In this document: piece by piece, positions 8,342-16,549 of the stretch | Position numbering within the stretch: the first letter of the stretch is position 1 | How the letters are laid out: each line of letters begins with the position of its first letter | Assembly (NCBI GenBank): GCA_965601475.1 | Contig: OZ271832.1 | Location: 3,844,001 to 3,908,000 of the forward strand | DNA from: JAWPMT01 sp965601475 | GTDB taxonomy: Bacteria > Bacteroidota > Bacteroidia > Cytophagales > Cyclobacteriaceae | Length of the DNA stretch: 64,000 bases | Direction of reading: 5' to 3' | Notes under the pieces: generated by a model | Told to the model about the DNA's origin: nothing | The model's input: only the letters and a program-made list of their open reading frames with translations | The model's database searches: none | Made by a program: the position numbers and the translations under genes

Positions 8342-8967
8342 GGACATACTTCTACCGCACACCCGGTTGGTTTAAACGCCTTGGACCGAACTATGTGTGG
8401 AATCTGAATGACGATCAGGAGACGATATATCTGACCTTCGATGATGGTCCCAACCCAGGTGCCACACCATGGGTAATGGACTTGCTGGCCAAATACAATG
8501 CAAAGGCTACCTTCTTTGTTGTCGGGGAAAATGTGGATCGGTTTCCTGGCATTGCCAGAGAACTGGTTGACGAAGAACACGAAATCGGTAATCATACACA
8601 CAATCACGTTTCCGGCTGGGGTCAATCCAATGCCTATTACCTTAACAATGTACAGAAAGGGCAGGCCGCGATTGAACACGTTTGTGGTGTTACCCCGCGG
8701 TATTTCCGACCGCCTTATGGCAGAATCAGGCCCTCCCAGGGGAAAAAGGTCTTAGAGCAATTTGAGATCATCATGTGGTCCCTGCTTTCAGGAGATTTTG
8801 ACCGGGGTCTCAATGTTCCTGGTGCAGTAGCCAACCTGTCAGGGGCTCTGGCAGGGGATATTCTTGTATTCCATGACAATGACCGCTACCTGGACAATCT
8901 AAGAAGGGTATTGCCGCAAGTTTTGGAGAGATTAAGTCAGGCTGGGTTTAAGTTTGCTACGCTTTGA
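8338..8967 (+). CDS. Polysaccharide deacetylase (NodB domain)
   Basis: 209 residues, a single NodB-type domain. Motif 1 is TFDDGP (33-38) with the catalytic base and metal Asp. Motif 2 is NHTHNH with His 86 and His 90 as metal ligands. Motif 3 is RPPYG (124-128), and the late motif VFHDN supplies the C-terminal His. It removes N-acetyl groups from GlcNAc-containing glycans. No signal peptide or membrane helix is visible, so it is probably cytoplasmic or exported by another route. Coupled to the phosphatase gene by an ATGA overlap and followed 9 nt later by tatD, it fits an envelope-glycan role for this operon. Confidence 0.88.
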   Translation: MRTYFYRTPGWFKRLGPNYVWNLNDDQETIYLTFDDGPNPGATPWVMDLLAKYNAKATFFVVGENVDRFPGIARELVDEEHEIGNHTHNHVSGWGQSNAYYLNNVQKGQAAIEHVCGVTPRYFRPPYGRIRPSQGKKVLEQFEIIMWSLLSGDFDRGLNVPGAVANLSGALAGDILVFHDNDRYLDNLRRVLPQVLERLSQAGFKFATL

Positions 8968-8976
8968 CCCTCGAAG

Positions 8977-9756
8977 ATGATAGAAACACATGCCCATATA
9001 TACCTGGACCAATTCCGGGAAGACCTGAATGAGATTGTTCGAAGGAGCAAGAATCTCGGCATTCGCAAAATCCTAATGCCAAACATTGATAGCACGTCCG
9101 TAGAGGACATGTTGCGTGTTGAGGAACAATATCCCGACTATTGCATCGCCATGATGGGCTTGCATCCTTGTTCGGTCAAGGAAGGTTTTGAAAAAGAATT
9201 GGCGGTGGTGGAACACTGGCTTGCGACCAGGGATTTTCTGGCTGTCGGCGAGATAGGAACGGACCTGTACTGGGACAAGACGCTGTTTGACCAGCAAAGG
9301 GAAGCCTTCCAGGTGCAGTGCCAGTGGGCAATCGACTATACTTTGCCGGTTGTGATTCATTGTCGGGAATCCATTGACGAGACCATTGAACTGGTCAAGC
9401 CATTTGCCTCCAAAGGATTGAATGGTGTTTTTCATTGCTTTACAGGCTCAGAAAAGCAGGCGGAGCAAATAACAGAAATGGGTTTCAAACTAGGGATCGG
9501 AGGTGTTGTCACCTTCAAAAATGCAGGGTTGGACAAAGTGGTAGGAACAATAGATTTTGAGCATCTGGTGCTTGAAACGGATAGCCCCTATCTGGCTCCT
9601 GTTCCACATCGTGGGAAAAGAAATGAACCATCGTATCTCCAACTGGTTGCTCAAAAGCTGGCCATGATATACGATGTCAGTATTTCACAGATCTATGAGA
9701 CAACGACTCAAAATGCAAATACGCTGTTCAACCTAGCCCCTACCCAAATTGACTGA
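8977..9756 (+). CDS. TatD family metal-dependent hydrolase
   Basis: 259 residues. The TIM-barrel metal site is complete: ETHAHIYLD near the start (HxH), GEIGTDLYW with the bridging Glu, VIHCRES and GVFHCFTGS with one His each, and LETDSPYLAP with the final Asp. TatD proteins are 3'-5' DNA exonucleases or related nucleases linked to DNA repair and D-aminoacyl-tRNA editing. The start lies 9 nt after the deacetylase stop, and the end overlaps the asparaginase start by 8 nt. Confidence 0.9.
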   Translation: MIETHAHIYLDQFREDLNEIVRRSKNLGIRKILMPNIDSTSVEDMLRVEEQYPDYCIAMMGLHPCSVKEGFEKELAVVEHWLATRDFLAVGEIGTDLYWDKTLFDQQREAFQVQCQWAIDYTLPVVIHCRESIDETIELVKPFASKGLNGVFHCFTGSEKQAEQITEMGFKLGIGGVVTFKNAGLDKVVGTIDFEHLVLETDSPYLAPVPHRGKRNEPSYLQLVAQKLAMIYDVSISQIYETTTQNANTLFNLAPTQID

Positions 9757-10816
9757 AGACTACAAAATCCAGATTGTTCGTACCTCCGACAATGAGGTAC
9801 AGTGCTCCATTCTAATCATTTATACCGGAGGGACCATCGGTATGATTAGGTCCGAGTCCGGAACCTTAGTGCCATTTGACTTTTCAGCTGCAGTGGATCG
9901 ACTTCCGGAGTTGGGAGAGCTGGACTTGCGTATAACCATGGTCTCTTTCCCTGATTTGGTTGATTCTTCGGATATGCGCCCAAGGCATTGGAAAGCTCTG
10001 GCTACGATTTTGAGAGAAAACTACGATCGTTACGACGGTTTCGTAGTATTACATGGTACGGATACCATGGCATATACTGCTTCAGCTATAAGTTATGTGT
10101 TCCAGGGTTTAACAAAACCTGTCATCTTCACAGGTGCGCAGATTCCCATTGGTCAGTTGAGGTCGGATGCCCGTGAGAATTTGATTACGGCAATCCAGAT
10201 CGCCTCAGCCAGAAACGCAGAGGGCCCGGTAATAAGAGAAGTCGCCATCTACTTCAACTTTGCCTTGCTACGAGGCAACCGGTCCCAGAAAGTGAGATCC
10301 AGTGCATTTGCTGCCTTTGAATCTCAGAACTATCCCAAACTGGCACACTCAGGCATATTCATCGAATACTATCGCAGAAATTTCCTCGCCAGCCACAAGC
10401 ACGACATGAAGTTTGCAGCGGAGTTTGATCCCAATGTTACTTTGATCAAGATTTTCCCCGGGTTATGTAAGAATTCCTTCTTACATACCCTGAAAATTCC
10501 CGGGTTGAGGGGAATTGTCCTGGAGACTTTTGGATCCGGCAATACCATGAAAGATGCCTGGTTCGTCGATGCACTTCAGGAAGCCATAGCCAATGACATT
10601 GTTATTCTCAATGTGAGCCAGTGTAGCGGAGGTGAGGTAATACAAGGCCGATACGCATCCAGTCAGGTGCTGGAGGAAATCGGCGTGGTGAGTGGTCGGG
10701 ATATCACTTCGGAGGCTGCCGTGACGAAGCTAATGTTCCTTCTGGCCACCGAAAAATCCACGGAAAAAGTAAAATTGAAACTACAGACTCCCCTTGCCGG
10801 GGAAATGGATGCGTAA
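9749..10816 (+). CDS. ansA: Type I (cytoplasmic) L-asparaginase
   Basis: 355 residues from TTG 9749, which overlaps tatD by 8 nt. The first catalytic Thr lies in IIYTGGTIGM (about residues 24-32) and the second in LHGTDTMAYTAS, the Thr-Asp pair and nearby Lys of the family. There is no signal peptide and the length fits cytoplasmic type I enzymes, which hydrolyse asparagine to aspartate and ammonia. It closes the seven-gene run from 4921; tRNA-Ser with its own promoter follows. Whether its presence in this operon is functional or only positional is not clear. Confidence 0.88.
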   Translation: MTEDYKIQIVRTSDNEVQCSILIIYTGGTIGMIRSESGTLVPFDFSAAVDRLPELGELDLRITMVSFPDLVDSSDMRPRHWKALATILRENYDRYDGFVVLHGTDTMAYTASAISYVFQGLTKPVIFTGAQIPIGQLRSDARENLITAIQIASARNAEGPVIREVAIYFNFALLRGNRSQKVRSSAFAAFESQNYPKLAHSGIFIEYYRRNFLASHKHDMKFAAEFDPNVTLIKIFPGLCKNSFLHTLKIPGLRGIVLETFGSGNTMKDAWFVDALQEAIANDIVILNVSQCSGGEVIQGRYASSQVLEEIGVVSGRDITSEAAVTKLMFLLATEKSTEKVKLKLQTPLAGEMDA

Positions 10817-10857
10817 GTAGCAAAATTTGCAAAAAGTCATTTTTCTTGATTTATTTG

Positions 10858-10890
10858 TTGGCCTAGCCTCAAATGCAAGGGCTATATTTG
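10858..10890 (+). promoter_or_regulatory. Promoter of tRNA-Ser
   Basis: A perfect TAnnTTTG box (TATATTTG, 10883-10890) ends 1 nt before the tRNA. A TTG element lies 22 nt upstream at 10858-10860 inside TTTGTTG. This is the Bacteroidota housekeeping promoter layout. Transcription would start at or just inside the tRNA 5' end, leaving almost no leader. Confidence 0.55.
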
Positions 10891-10891
10891 A

Positions 10892-10980
10892 AGAGAGGTG
10901 GCCGAGCGGTCGAAGGCGCACGCCTGGAAAGTGTGTATACCCTTATCGGGGTATCGAGGGTTCGAATCCCTTCCTCTCTG
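10892..10980 (+). tRNA. tRNA-Ser (anticodon GGA)
   Basis: 89 nt. The acceptor stem AGAGAGG pairs with CCTCTCT, with G as discriminator. The D-arm reads GGCCGAGCGGTCGAAGGC. The anticodon loop CTGGAAA, closed by a 5-bp stem, carries GGA at 10926-10928. A long class II variable arm follows (TATACCC pairs with GGGTAT), then the T-arm with GGTTCGAATCC. It reads serine codons UCC and UCU. CCA is not encoded. Confidence 0.95.
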
Positions 10981-11062
10981 CGCGATTTTTACAAATAGGA
11001 ATTGACGTATTAAACAAATTTTGATTTACATTAAACTTAACCGAAAGACTACCAAACAGATT

Positions 11063-11896
11063 ATGAAAAAGTTATTTACTCTTTTGATGCTTGCGGGTGT
11101 TTTGACATTCACGTCTACCAATGCATACGCACAAGATGAAGCAGCTGGGGACTCAGTGAGCACCGAAGCTACCGATAGCCTGGCTACTGAAGAAGCCGAA
11201 GTTGTGGAAGAACCGGCACCAGTTCAAGAAGTGGTTGAAGAGCCCGTAGCAGCTGCCGAGCCTGGATTCCATCAGGTGGTGAAGCAGCAGTTTATCGACG
11301 GTGGACCCGAGTTCATGGGAATCGTACTTATCTGTTTGATCCTAGGTTTGGCGATCTCTATCGAACGAATCATTACATTGAATCTGGCAACTACCAACGT
11401 GAAGAAACTATTAGCTAATGTGGAAGATGCCCTTAGCTCAGGTGGTGTAGAGGCAGCCAAAGATGTTTGCCGAAATACAAGAGGTCCTGTGGCTTCCATA
11501 TTCATTCAAGGCTTGATGAGGATGTCTGAAGGCATTGAGATGGTGGAAAAATCTATTATCTCCTACGGTTCCGTGGAAATGGGCAAGCTTGAAAGAGGTA
11601 TGGTTTGGATTTCCCTGTTCATCTCTCTCGCTCCAATGCTTGGTTTCATGGGTACAGTAATCGGTATGATTGGCGCCTTCGATGCGATTGCGGAAGCTGG
11701 GGATGTATCTCCCTCTCTCGTTGCCAATGGTATCAAAGTTGCCCTTTTGACAACAGTGGGTGGTTTGATTGTGGCTGTAATCCTTCAACTATTCTACAAC
11801 TACCTGGTTTCGAAAATCGATTCACTGGTGAACAGCATGGAAGATGCTTCCATCTCTCTTGTGGATATTTTGGTGAAGCATAATCTTTCTAAGTAA
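11063..11896 (+). CDS. exbB: ExbB/TolQ-type proton channel subunit
   Basis: 277 residues from the ATG at 11063. A frame extends 14 codons upstream, but this start gives a clean signal peptide (MKKLFTLLMLAGVLTF, cleavage after AYAQ). An acidic Glu/Val/Pro/Ala-rich segment follows (about residues 22-68) and then the MotA/TolQ/ExbB channel with three helices. The characteristic APMLGFMGTVIGMIGAF and the late VALLTTVGGLIVAVILQ are both present. With ExbD it forms the proton-driven motor that energises TonB. It heads the operon 11063-13331. TonB itself is not in the window. The long acidic N-terminal part is common in Bacteroidota homologues. Confidence 0.9.
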   Translation: MKKLFTLLMLAGVLTFTSTNAYAQDEAAGDSVSTEATDSLATEEAEVVEEPAPVQEVVEEPVAAAEPGFHQVVKQQFIDGGPEFMGIVLICLILGLAISIERIITLNLATTNVKKLLANVEDALSSGGVEAAKDVCRNTRGPVASIFIQGLMRMSEGIEMVEKSIISYGSVEMGKLERGMVWISLFISLAPMLGFMGTVIGMIGAFDAIAEAGDVSPSLVANGIKVALLTTVGGLIVAVILQLFYNYLVSKIDSLVNSMEDASISLVDILVKHNLSK

Positions 11897-11917
11897 TTAT
11901 CCTAAACGAGACAAGAC

Positions 11918-12217
11918 ATGGTTGATTTAGGACTAATTACAGGTTATATACTCGTGGGCTTGTGTGCTGTGGCGGCCATCGTAATGCCACTGATACAATC
12001 CCTGAGTGACCCCAAATCACTTGCAAAGAGTGGTGTTGGTGTAGGTGTGTTGTTGGTGATATTTCTGATTACCTATGCCATGGCAGATGGTAGTGCGGAA
12101 GGTACCACGTCCGGAACATCCAAGATGGTGGGCGCAGGACTGCTTACAATGTACGTATTTGTGTTCATTGCATTGGCAGGAATAATCTATACTGAAATTT
12201 CTAAAATTTTAAAATAA
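11918..12217 (+). CDS. Small three-helix membrane protein in the Exb operon
   Basis: 99 residues with three predicted membrane helices (about 5-26, 41-58 and 74-95). A Gly/Ser/Thr-rich loop lies between helices two and three (GSAEGTTSGTSK). No catalytic residues are evident and the family has no known function that I can name. Its place between exbB and two exbD genes, 21 nt after exbB and overlapping the first exbD by 1 nt, suggests an accessory part of the motor complex. That role is inferred from position only. Confidence 0.7.
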   Translation: MVDLGLITGYILVGLCAVAAIVMPLIQSLSDPKSLAKSGVGVGVLLVIFLITYAMADGSAEGTTSGTSKMVGAGLLTMYVFVFIALAGIIYTEISKILK

Positions 12218-12852
12218 TGGCAAGAGGCGGAAGAAAACCACCTGAGGTCAGTTCCGGTTCGATGGCAGACATTGCCTTCTTGCTATTGATTTTCTTTCTG
12301 GTAACTACCACGATAGCCAATGATAGGGGTATCGCCATGCTGTTACCTCCTCCACCTGATCCAAATCAGGAGGAGATAGAACTAAAATTGCAAGAGCGTA
12401 ATATCTTCAAAATCCTCGCCAACTCTCAAGACAGGCTGTTGGTGGAGAATGAACCTTATACTGGTACCATGGATGAATTGAAGGAGGACGTGAAAAAATT
12501 TGTTTTGAATTTCGGAAATCCTTCTCCAGAGGGAGTTGAAGTCTACAATAGCTTGCCGGCTTCTTTGAAGTCGTATGTCAACCGACATGGGCGTAATCCG
12601 GATTCGTCGGATGATCCGACGAGTGGCAACGCGATTGTATCATTCAAGGCCAATCGAGGAACCTCTTATGATCTCTACATTGGCGTGCTTGACGCGGTGA
12701 ATGCAGCTTATAATGAGATATACTCCTCAAGAGTAGGACTGACAACCCAAGAATGGCTGGAATTGGATAAAGATGACGACATTCAGAGGGATATGTACCA
12801 AAGGGCCAGATCCGGCATTCCTAGAGCTATTTCAATTGCAGACCCTGACTAA
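12217..12852 (+). CDS. exbD: ExbD-type motor subunit 1
   Basis: 211 residues. A single N-terminal helix contains the proton-carrying Asp in SMADIAFLLLIFFLVTTT, as expected for ExbD/TolR. The periplasmic domain is larger than usual (ExbD is about 140 residues), with an extra segment around residues 90-150. It couples ExbB proton flow to TonB movement. The start overlaps the stop of the small membrane protein by one base, and the next exbD follows 14 nt downstream. Confidence 0.87.
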   Translation: MARGGRKPPEVSSGSMADIAFLLLIFFLVTTTIANDRGIAMLLPPPPDPNQEEIELKLQERNIFKILANSQDRLLVENEPYTGTMDELKEDVKKFVLNFGNPSPEGVEVYNSLPASLKSYVNRHGRNPDSSDDPTSGNAIVSFKANRGTSYDLYIGVLDAVNAAYNEIYSSRVGLTTQEWLELDKDDDIQRDMYQRARSGIPRAISIADPD

Positions 12853-12866
12853 AAAGAGAATAAGGT

Positions 12867-13331
12867 ATGAGTAAGTTTAAGAAAAGCGCGGACACCTCGC
12901 AAGATATCCCAACGGCAGCTTTGCCGGATATCATCTTCATGCTCTTGTTCTTCTTCATGGTGGTGACTGTGATAAGGACGGATGAGATTTTGGTAAAACA
13001 AATCCTACCAAAAGCTACCCAGTTGACGAAAATTGAGCGAAAGTCCCTGGTGAGCTACATCTACATTGGTGAGCCAAGGAATACAGGGCAGTTTGGAGAT
13101 GAACCAAAAATTCAGACGAACGATGTTTTTATCGAGCAAGATGACATCATCCAGTTCGTCAATACGGAGAAAGATAAGCTTTCGGAAGTGGAAAGGGATC
13201 AAATCACAATGTCACTGAAGGTCGACGTTGAGGTTAAAATGGGTATTGTATCTGATGTCCAAGAAGAACTCAGAAAAGGAAATGCCCGTAAGATTCTCTA
13301 CAGTTCCGTACTACGGCTTGAGGATGATTGA
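12867..13331 (+). CDS. ExbD-type motor subunit 2
   Basis: 154 residues, a second ExbD with the membrane Asp in ALPDIIFMLLFFFMVVTV and a periplasmic domain of ordinary length. Two unlike ExbD proteins in one operon are common in Bacteroidota and may form a hetero-dimer around ExbB; that pairing is inferred. It ends the operon, which closes with the hairpin terminator 13360-13388. Confidence 0.87.
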   Translation: MSKFKKSADTSQDIPTAALPDIIFMLLFFFMVVTVIRTDEILVKQILPKATQLTKIERKSLVSYIYIGEPRNTGQFGDEPKIQTNDVFIEQDDIIQFVNTEKDKLSEVERDQITMSLKVDVEVKMGIVSDVQEELRKGNARKILYSSVLRLEDD

Positions 13332-13359
13332 AATAGAAGTTTAAATGTAATATCAATGG

Positions 13360-13388
13360 AAGGCTAGCCGAGAGGTTAGCCTTTTTTT
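13360..13388 (+). terminator. Rho-independent terminator of the exb operon
   Basis: AAGGCTA (13360-13366) pairs with TAGCCTT (13377-13383) around a 10-nt loop, followed by a run of T to 13388. It lies 28 nt after the exbD2 stop and just before the MFS gene. Confidence 0.8.
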
Positions 13389-13397
13389 ATCTGCTAC

Positions 13398-14948
13398 ATG
13401 ACCCCATCAGATCAGCAGCATCCACCACTGGCCAGTTCTACCGGCAGATGGACCATAACCTCAACAATACTCGCATCGAGCATGGCTTTCATAGATGCTA
13501 CTGCGCTCAATGTGATACTGCCATCATTGCAGGCTGATTTTGGTGCCATGGGAGGTGATCTTTTTTGGGTGCACAACAGCTACCTGCTCATGCTGGCCGC
13601 ATTCATCATTGTGGGGGGTAGTCTGGGCGATAAGTTGGGACGTGTCAGGATCTTTCAGTTGGGTATTCTCGTATTTAGTATGGGTTCGGCGCTCTGTGGT
13701 TTCTCACAGTCCATTGATCAGCTCATCTATTTCAGGGCAATTCAGGGTTTGGGAGGTGCATTGATGATACCTGGCTCACTTTCAATTATTTCGGCAACTT
13801 TTTCCACTGCTGAGAAAGGAAAGGCCATCGGACTGTGGTCAGCGGCAACAACAATCGTCACGATTTGTGGCCCCATTTTGGGAGGAGCACTTGCTGACAT
13901 AGGGTTATGGCGAGCCATTTTCTATATCAATGTCCCATTGGGAATCCTCTCAATGGTAATACTCTGGCTCAAAGTACCTGAAAGTAAGGACCCGACTCCT
14001 TCAAGGATTGATTGGGTGGGAGCCTTCCTTTTGGTCGTATCGCTGGCTTCCATCACCTATGGTTTGCTGGAAGTGCCCGAGCGAGGTTGGACACATACTT
14101 ACGTCATGGCGAGTTTGTTTACAGGCGTTGCGGCTTTTGTAGCTTTCCTATTGGTAGAAAATCGCGTAACCAACCCAATGGTACCCTTTTCGATTTTTGA
14201 AAGCAGAATGTTCTCTGGCGTTAACGTCTTGTCTTTTTTCTTGTACGCCGCCTTAGGCGGGTTCCTGTTGTTTTTGCCGCTCAATCTGGTACAGATTCAA
14301 GGATACACACAATTTCAAGCTGGTTTGACGTTTCTCCCCTTTTCCTTACTTATGGTGTCTATGGCTGCTGTGACAGGGCGTCTCACTGATAAATATGGTC
14401 CAAGATATTTCCTGATATTTGGCCCTACAGTGACAGGAATTGGTTTTCTTATGCTCTCAATAGTAGGAAGAACAGAGGGCCCCCAGGAATATTGGACAAC
14501 GTTCTTCCCGGGTATCGTGACTTTTGCTTTTGGTATGTCTATTACCGTGGTGCCTCTGACTACCGCAGTAATGGGGGCAGTTTCGGGCGACCAGTCGGGC
14601 ATAGCTTCCGGAATCAACAACAGCGTGACCCGAGTAGCGGGTACTTTTATGAATGCAGTTGTAGGGGCGCTGGCTGTAGTTCTTTTTCTACAATACGTGC
14701 AATCCGCTACTGCAGGATGGGATTTACCTAGTAATCAGGTGGCGGCAATCCAAGGAGAGGCCAAGCGGTTGGGAGATGCATCAGTTCCTTTGGTAATACC
14801 TGAAGAAAGAACCTCGGAACTTCGAAATATCTTCCGTATGGGGTTCATCAATGTCTACAGCCTTGTGGCCATGCTATGCGCCGGACTGGCTTTCCTGTCC
14901 GCACTCATTGCCGTGTTCACGGTCAATTCTGAGAAGCGCAATCACTGA
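13398..14948 (+). CDS. MFS drug-efflux-type transporter, DHA2 family
   Basis: 516 residues with about 14 membrane helices, the DHA2 (EmrB/QacA) layout. The A-loop GSLGDKLGRVRIF follows helix 2. The antiporter segment around GLWSAATTIVTICGPILGG and the downstream GLWRAIFYINVPLG are characteristic of this group. It is predicted to export drugs or toxic metabolites in exchange for protons. No EmrA-type partner or regulator is adjacent, and the substrate is unknown. It stands alone between the exb terminator and a convergent peptidase gene. Confidence 0.88.
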   Translation: MTPSDQQHPPLASSTGRWTITSTILASSMAFIDATALNVILPSLQADFGAMGGDLFWVHNSYLLMLAAFIIVGGSLGDKLGRVRIFQLGILVFSMGSALCGFSQSIDQLIYFRAIQGLGGALMIPGSLSIISATFSTAEKGKAIGLWSAATTIVTICGPILGGALADIGLWRAIFYINVPLGILSMVILWLKVPESKDPTPSRIDWVGAFLLVVSLASITYGLLEVPERGWTHTYVMASLFTGVAAFVAFLLVENRVTNPMVPFSIFESRMFSGVNVLSFFLYAALGGFLLFLPLNLVQIQGYTQFQAGLTFLPFSLLMVSMAAVTGRLTDKYGPRYFLIFGPTVTGIGFLMLSIVGRTEGPQEYWTTFFPGIVTFAFGMSITVVPLTTAVMGAVSGDQSGIASGINNSVTRVAGTFMNAVVGALAVVLFLQYVQSATAGWDLPSNQVAAIQGEAKRLGDASVPLVIPEERTSELRNIFRMGFINVYSLVAMLCAGLAFLSALIAVFTVNSEKRNH

Positions 14949-15078
14949 ACCAGAAACCTTCAGCGGGCTGCCTGATCCCCCCTGACCCCGCGAACCAGAC
15001 CAGAATAACCAGCTACTCCGGGCTATTTGCAGACCCGTTTCTAATGTGGCACTAAGTCGTATTGCCTTTCTCGTAATG

Positions 15079-16434
15079 CTACCTGTTGGGAGGTAGGGTT
15101 CTGGGTATGGTCATGATTTCCGTCTGCCTGCCATCGATGTATTGTACCCTTTCTCCGTCGAAAAAGGCATCTTCCTCCAGCATGATTCGTATTTCCTTAC
15201 CCCATTCTTCGATCATGACACCAGTATTGAGTTCTATGGAATAGGCAGTATTCGGATAAAGCTGATAATCGCCAGGTCCGGGGACACCGCCTTGCTGATC
15301 CCAAAGACCAATGGTTGGACCTGCGCCATGGCCATGGTAGCCGATGGGATGTGTGTAGATAACACCTTTCAATCCTTCGGAAGTACACTGATCGAGGGTG
15401 GCTTTGAGTATTTCGTTGCCAGTTCTACCGGTGATGAAATGACTTGTAAGGATATCCTGCACACGGTTGCCTTTTTTGAAAGCTTCTTTGAGGTAGGCCG
15501 GAGGCATTGTTTCACCTGATTTGAGCACATAGGCGTGCTGCTGTGTATCTGTATTGAGTCTTAGATAAGTAATGCCAAAATCCACGTGCAAGAGATCGCC
15601 AGGCAAAATCACCTGATCTGCTGGTCGGTCGGAAAAGGCCCTCAAGTGCTCAAATGATTCAGGATCTTTTCTCTGAATGGACACTGAGGGATGGAACCAG
15701 GCCGTAAAACCAAGCTCCCGAATCCGATCGCGGTACCACCATACAACATCATCGGTAGTAGTATATCCTGGTTGAATCACCTTCTCTGAAAAGCCCTCAG
15801 CAATGACCTGATGGGCCATTCTCACGATGTTCTGATAGACGACCATTTCCCGATCTGTACGGGTTTCCAGCCAACCGATCGCCAGGTCTTCAGCATTGGT
15901 GACACGTTTTTGCAGGTTGTTGGGCAATGCCTCCAGCAATTGATCGTAATGTGTGGACGAAATACCATCGGCCAAAGCAAACGTCTCGGATTTGTTGACG
16001 CCAATCTTCCTAGGGTTTCTATCGATTATGAGCTCAGCAAGGGCTTTCCATTGGTCGGGCTGGGTTTCTTTGTCCCATGCCTTCTTGAAGAGACTCCCTA
16101 CGCCATACCGGGCCATGGCGAGTGTTTCCAGTGGCTTGTCCTCGCCCTGATCATAGATGACGAGTATGGTCGTACGGCGAGCACTTTGCCAGGTCGATGG
16201 CAAAAAAGTCTTAAGTACGGGATCCTCATTGTATTCTCTGGAAATGATCACCCACATATCAATGCCAGCCCTTCTCATCAACCCGGGCAGTACCGTTTCG
16301 GCCCTTTCTTGGAGCCACTCGTCGATCACTTGCGCTCTCTCACGCATGTCCAGGGTTTTGGGGAAATAGCTGTTTTGTGCCGCTGATTGGGTGAAAAGGC
16401 CTAGCAAAAGGAAGATTCCAAGTAGTATTCGCAT
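15079..16434 (-). CDS. Exported M24 family metallopeptidase (Xaa-Pro type)
   Basis: 451 residues from the ATG at 16434; a GTG six codons upstream is also possible. A signal peptide (MRILLGIFLLLGLFTQSAAQ) directs it out of the cytoplasm. The creatinase-like N-terminal half is followed by the pita-bread domain. The dinuclear metal ligands can be placed: Asp 285 in LLHVDFG, Asp 296 in LNTDTQQHAY, His 369 in YHGHGAGP, Glu 401 in YSIELNT, and a Glu at about 420 in MLEEDAFF. It probably trims peptides with proline at position two in the periplasm. It is a single gene, divergent from the cystathionine synthase. Confidence 0.85.
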   Translation of the reverse strand: MRILLGIFLLLGLFTQSAAQNSYFPKTLDMRERAQVIDEWLQERAETVLPGLMRRAGIDMWVIISREYNEDPVLKTFLPSTWQSARRTTILVIYDQGEDKPLETLAMARYGVGSLFKKAWDKETQPDQWKALAELIIDRNPRKIGVNKSETFALADGISSTHYDQLLEALPNNLQKRVTNAEDLAIGWLETRTDREMVVYQNIVRMAHQVIAEGFSEKVIQPGYTTTDDVVWWYRDRIRELGFTAWFHPSVSIQRKDPESFEHLRAFSDRPADQVILPGDLLHVDFGITYLRLNTDTQQHAYVLKSGETMPPAYLKEAFKKGNRVQDILTSHFITGRTGNEILKATLDQCTSEGLKGVIYTHPIGYHGHGAGPTIGLWDQQGGVPGPGDYQLYPNTAYSIELNTGVMIEEWGKEIRIMLEEDAFFDGERVQYIDGRQTEIMTIPRTLPPNR

Positions 16435-16520
16435 GGGTTGATTTTTAAGCACGGGGAAGATAGTATAAATTCTTATGGATTGGATAGGCTGGAATACTTC
16501 AAAGGATTAGGGCAAAATGC

Positions 16521-16528
16521 TAGCTTTG
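16521..16528 (+). promoter_or_regulatory. Candidate -7 box of the cystathionine synthase gene
   Basis: TAGCTTTG matches TAnnTTTG exactly and lies 21 nt before the chosen start at 16550, which would leave a leader of about 15 nt. A -33 TTTG is not evident. This position argues against the longer frame that opens at 16517. Confidence 0.35.
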
Positions 16529-16549
16529 CAATTCAAGCACTATCCCAAA

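Noticed and set aside
10827..11024. 65-codon frame running across tRNA-Ser
   Set aside because: It is translated tRNA sequence; the tRNA fold is clear.
15811..16386. 191-codon plus-strand frame opposite the M24 peptidase
   Set aside because: Antisense shadow; the minus-strand product has all metal ligands.
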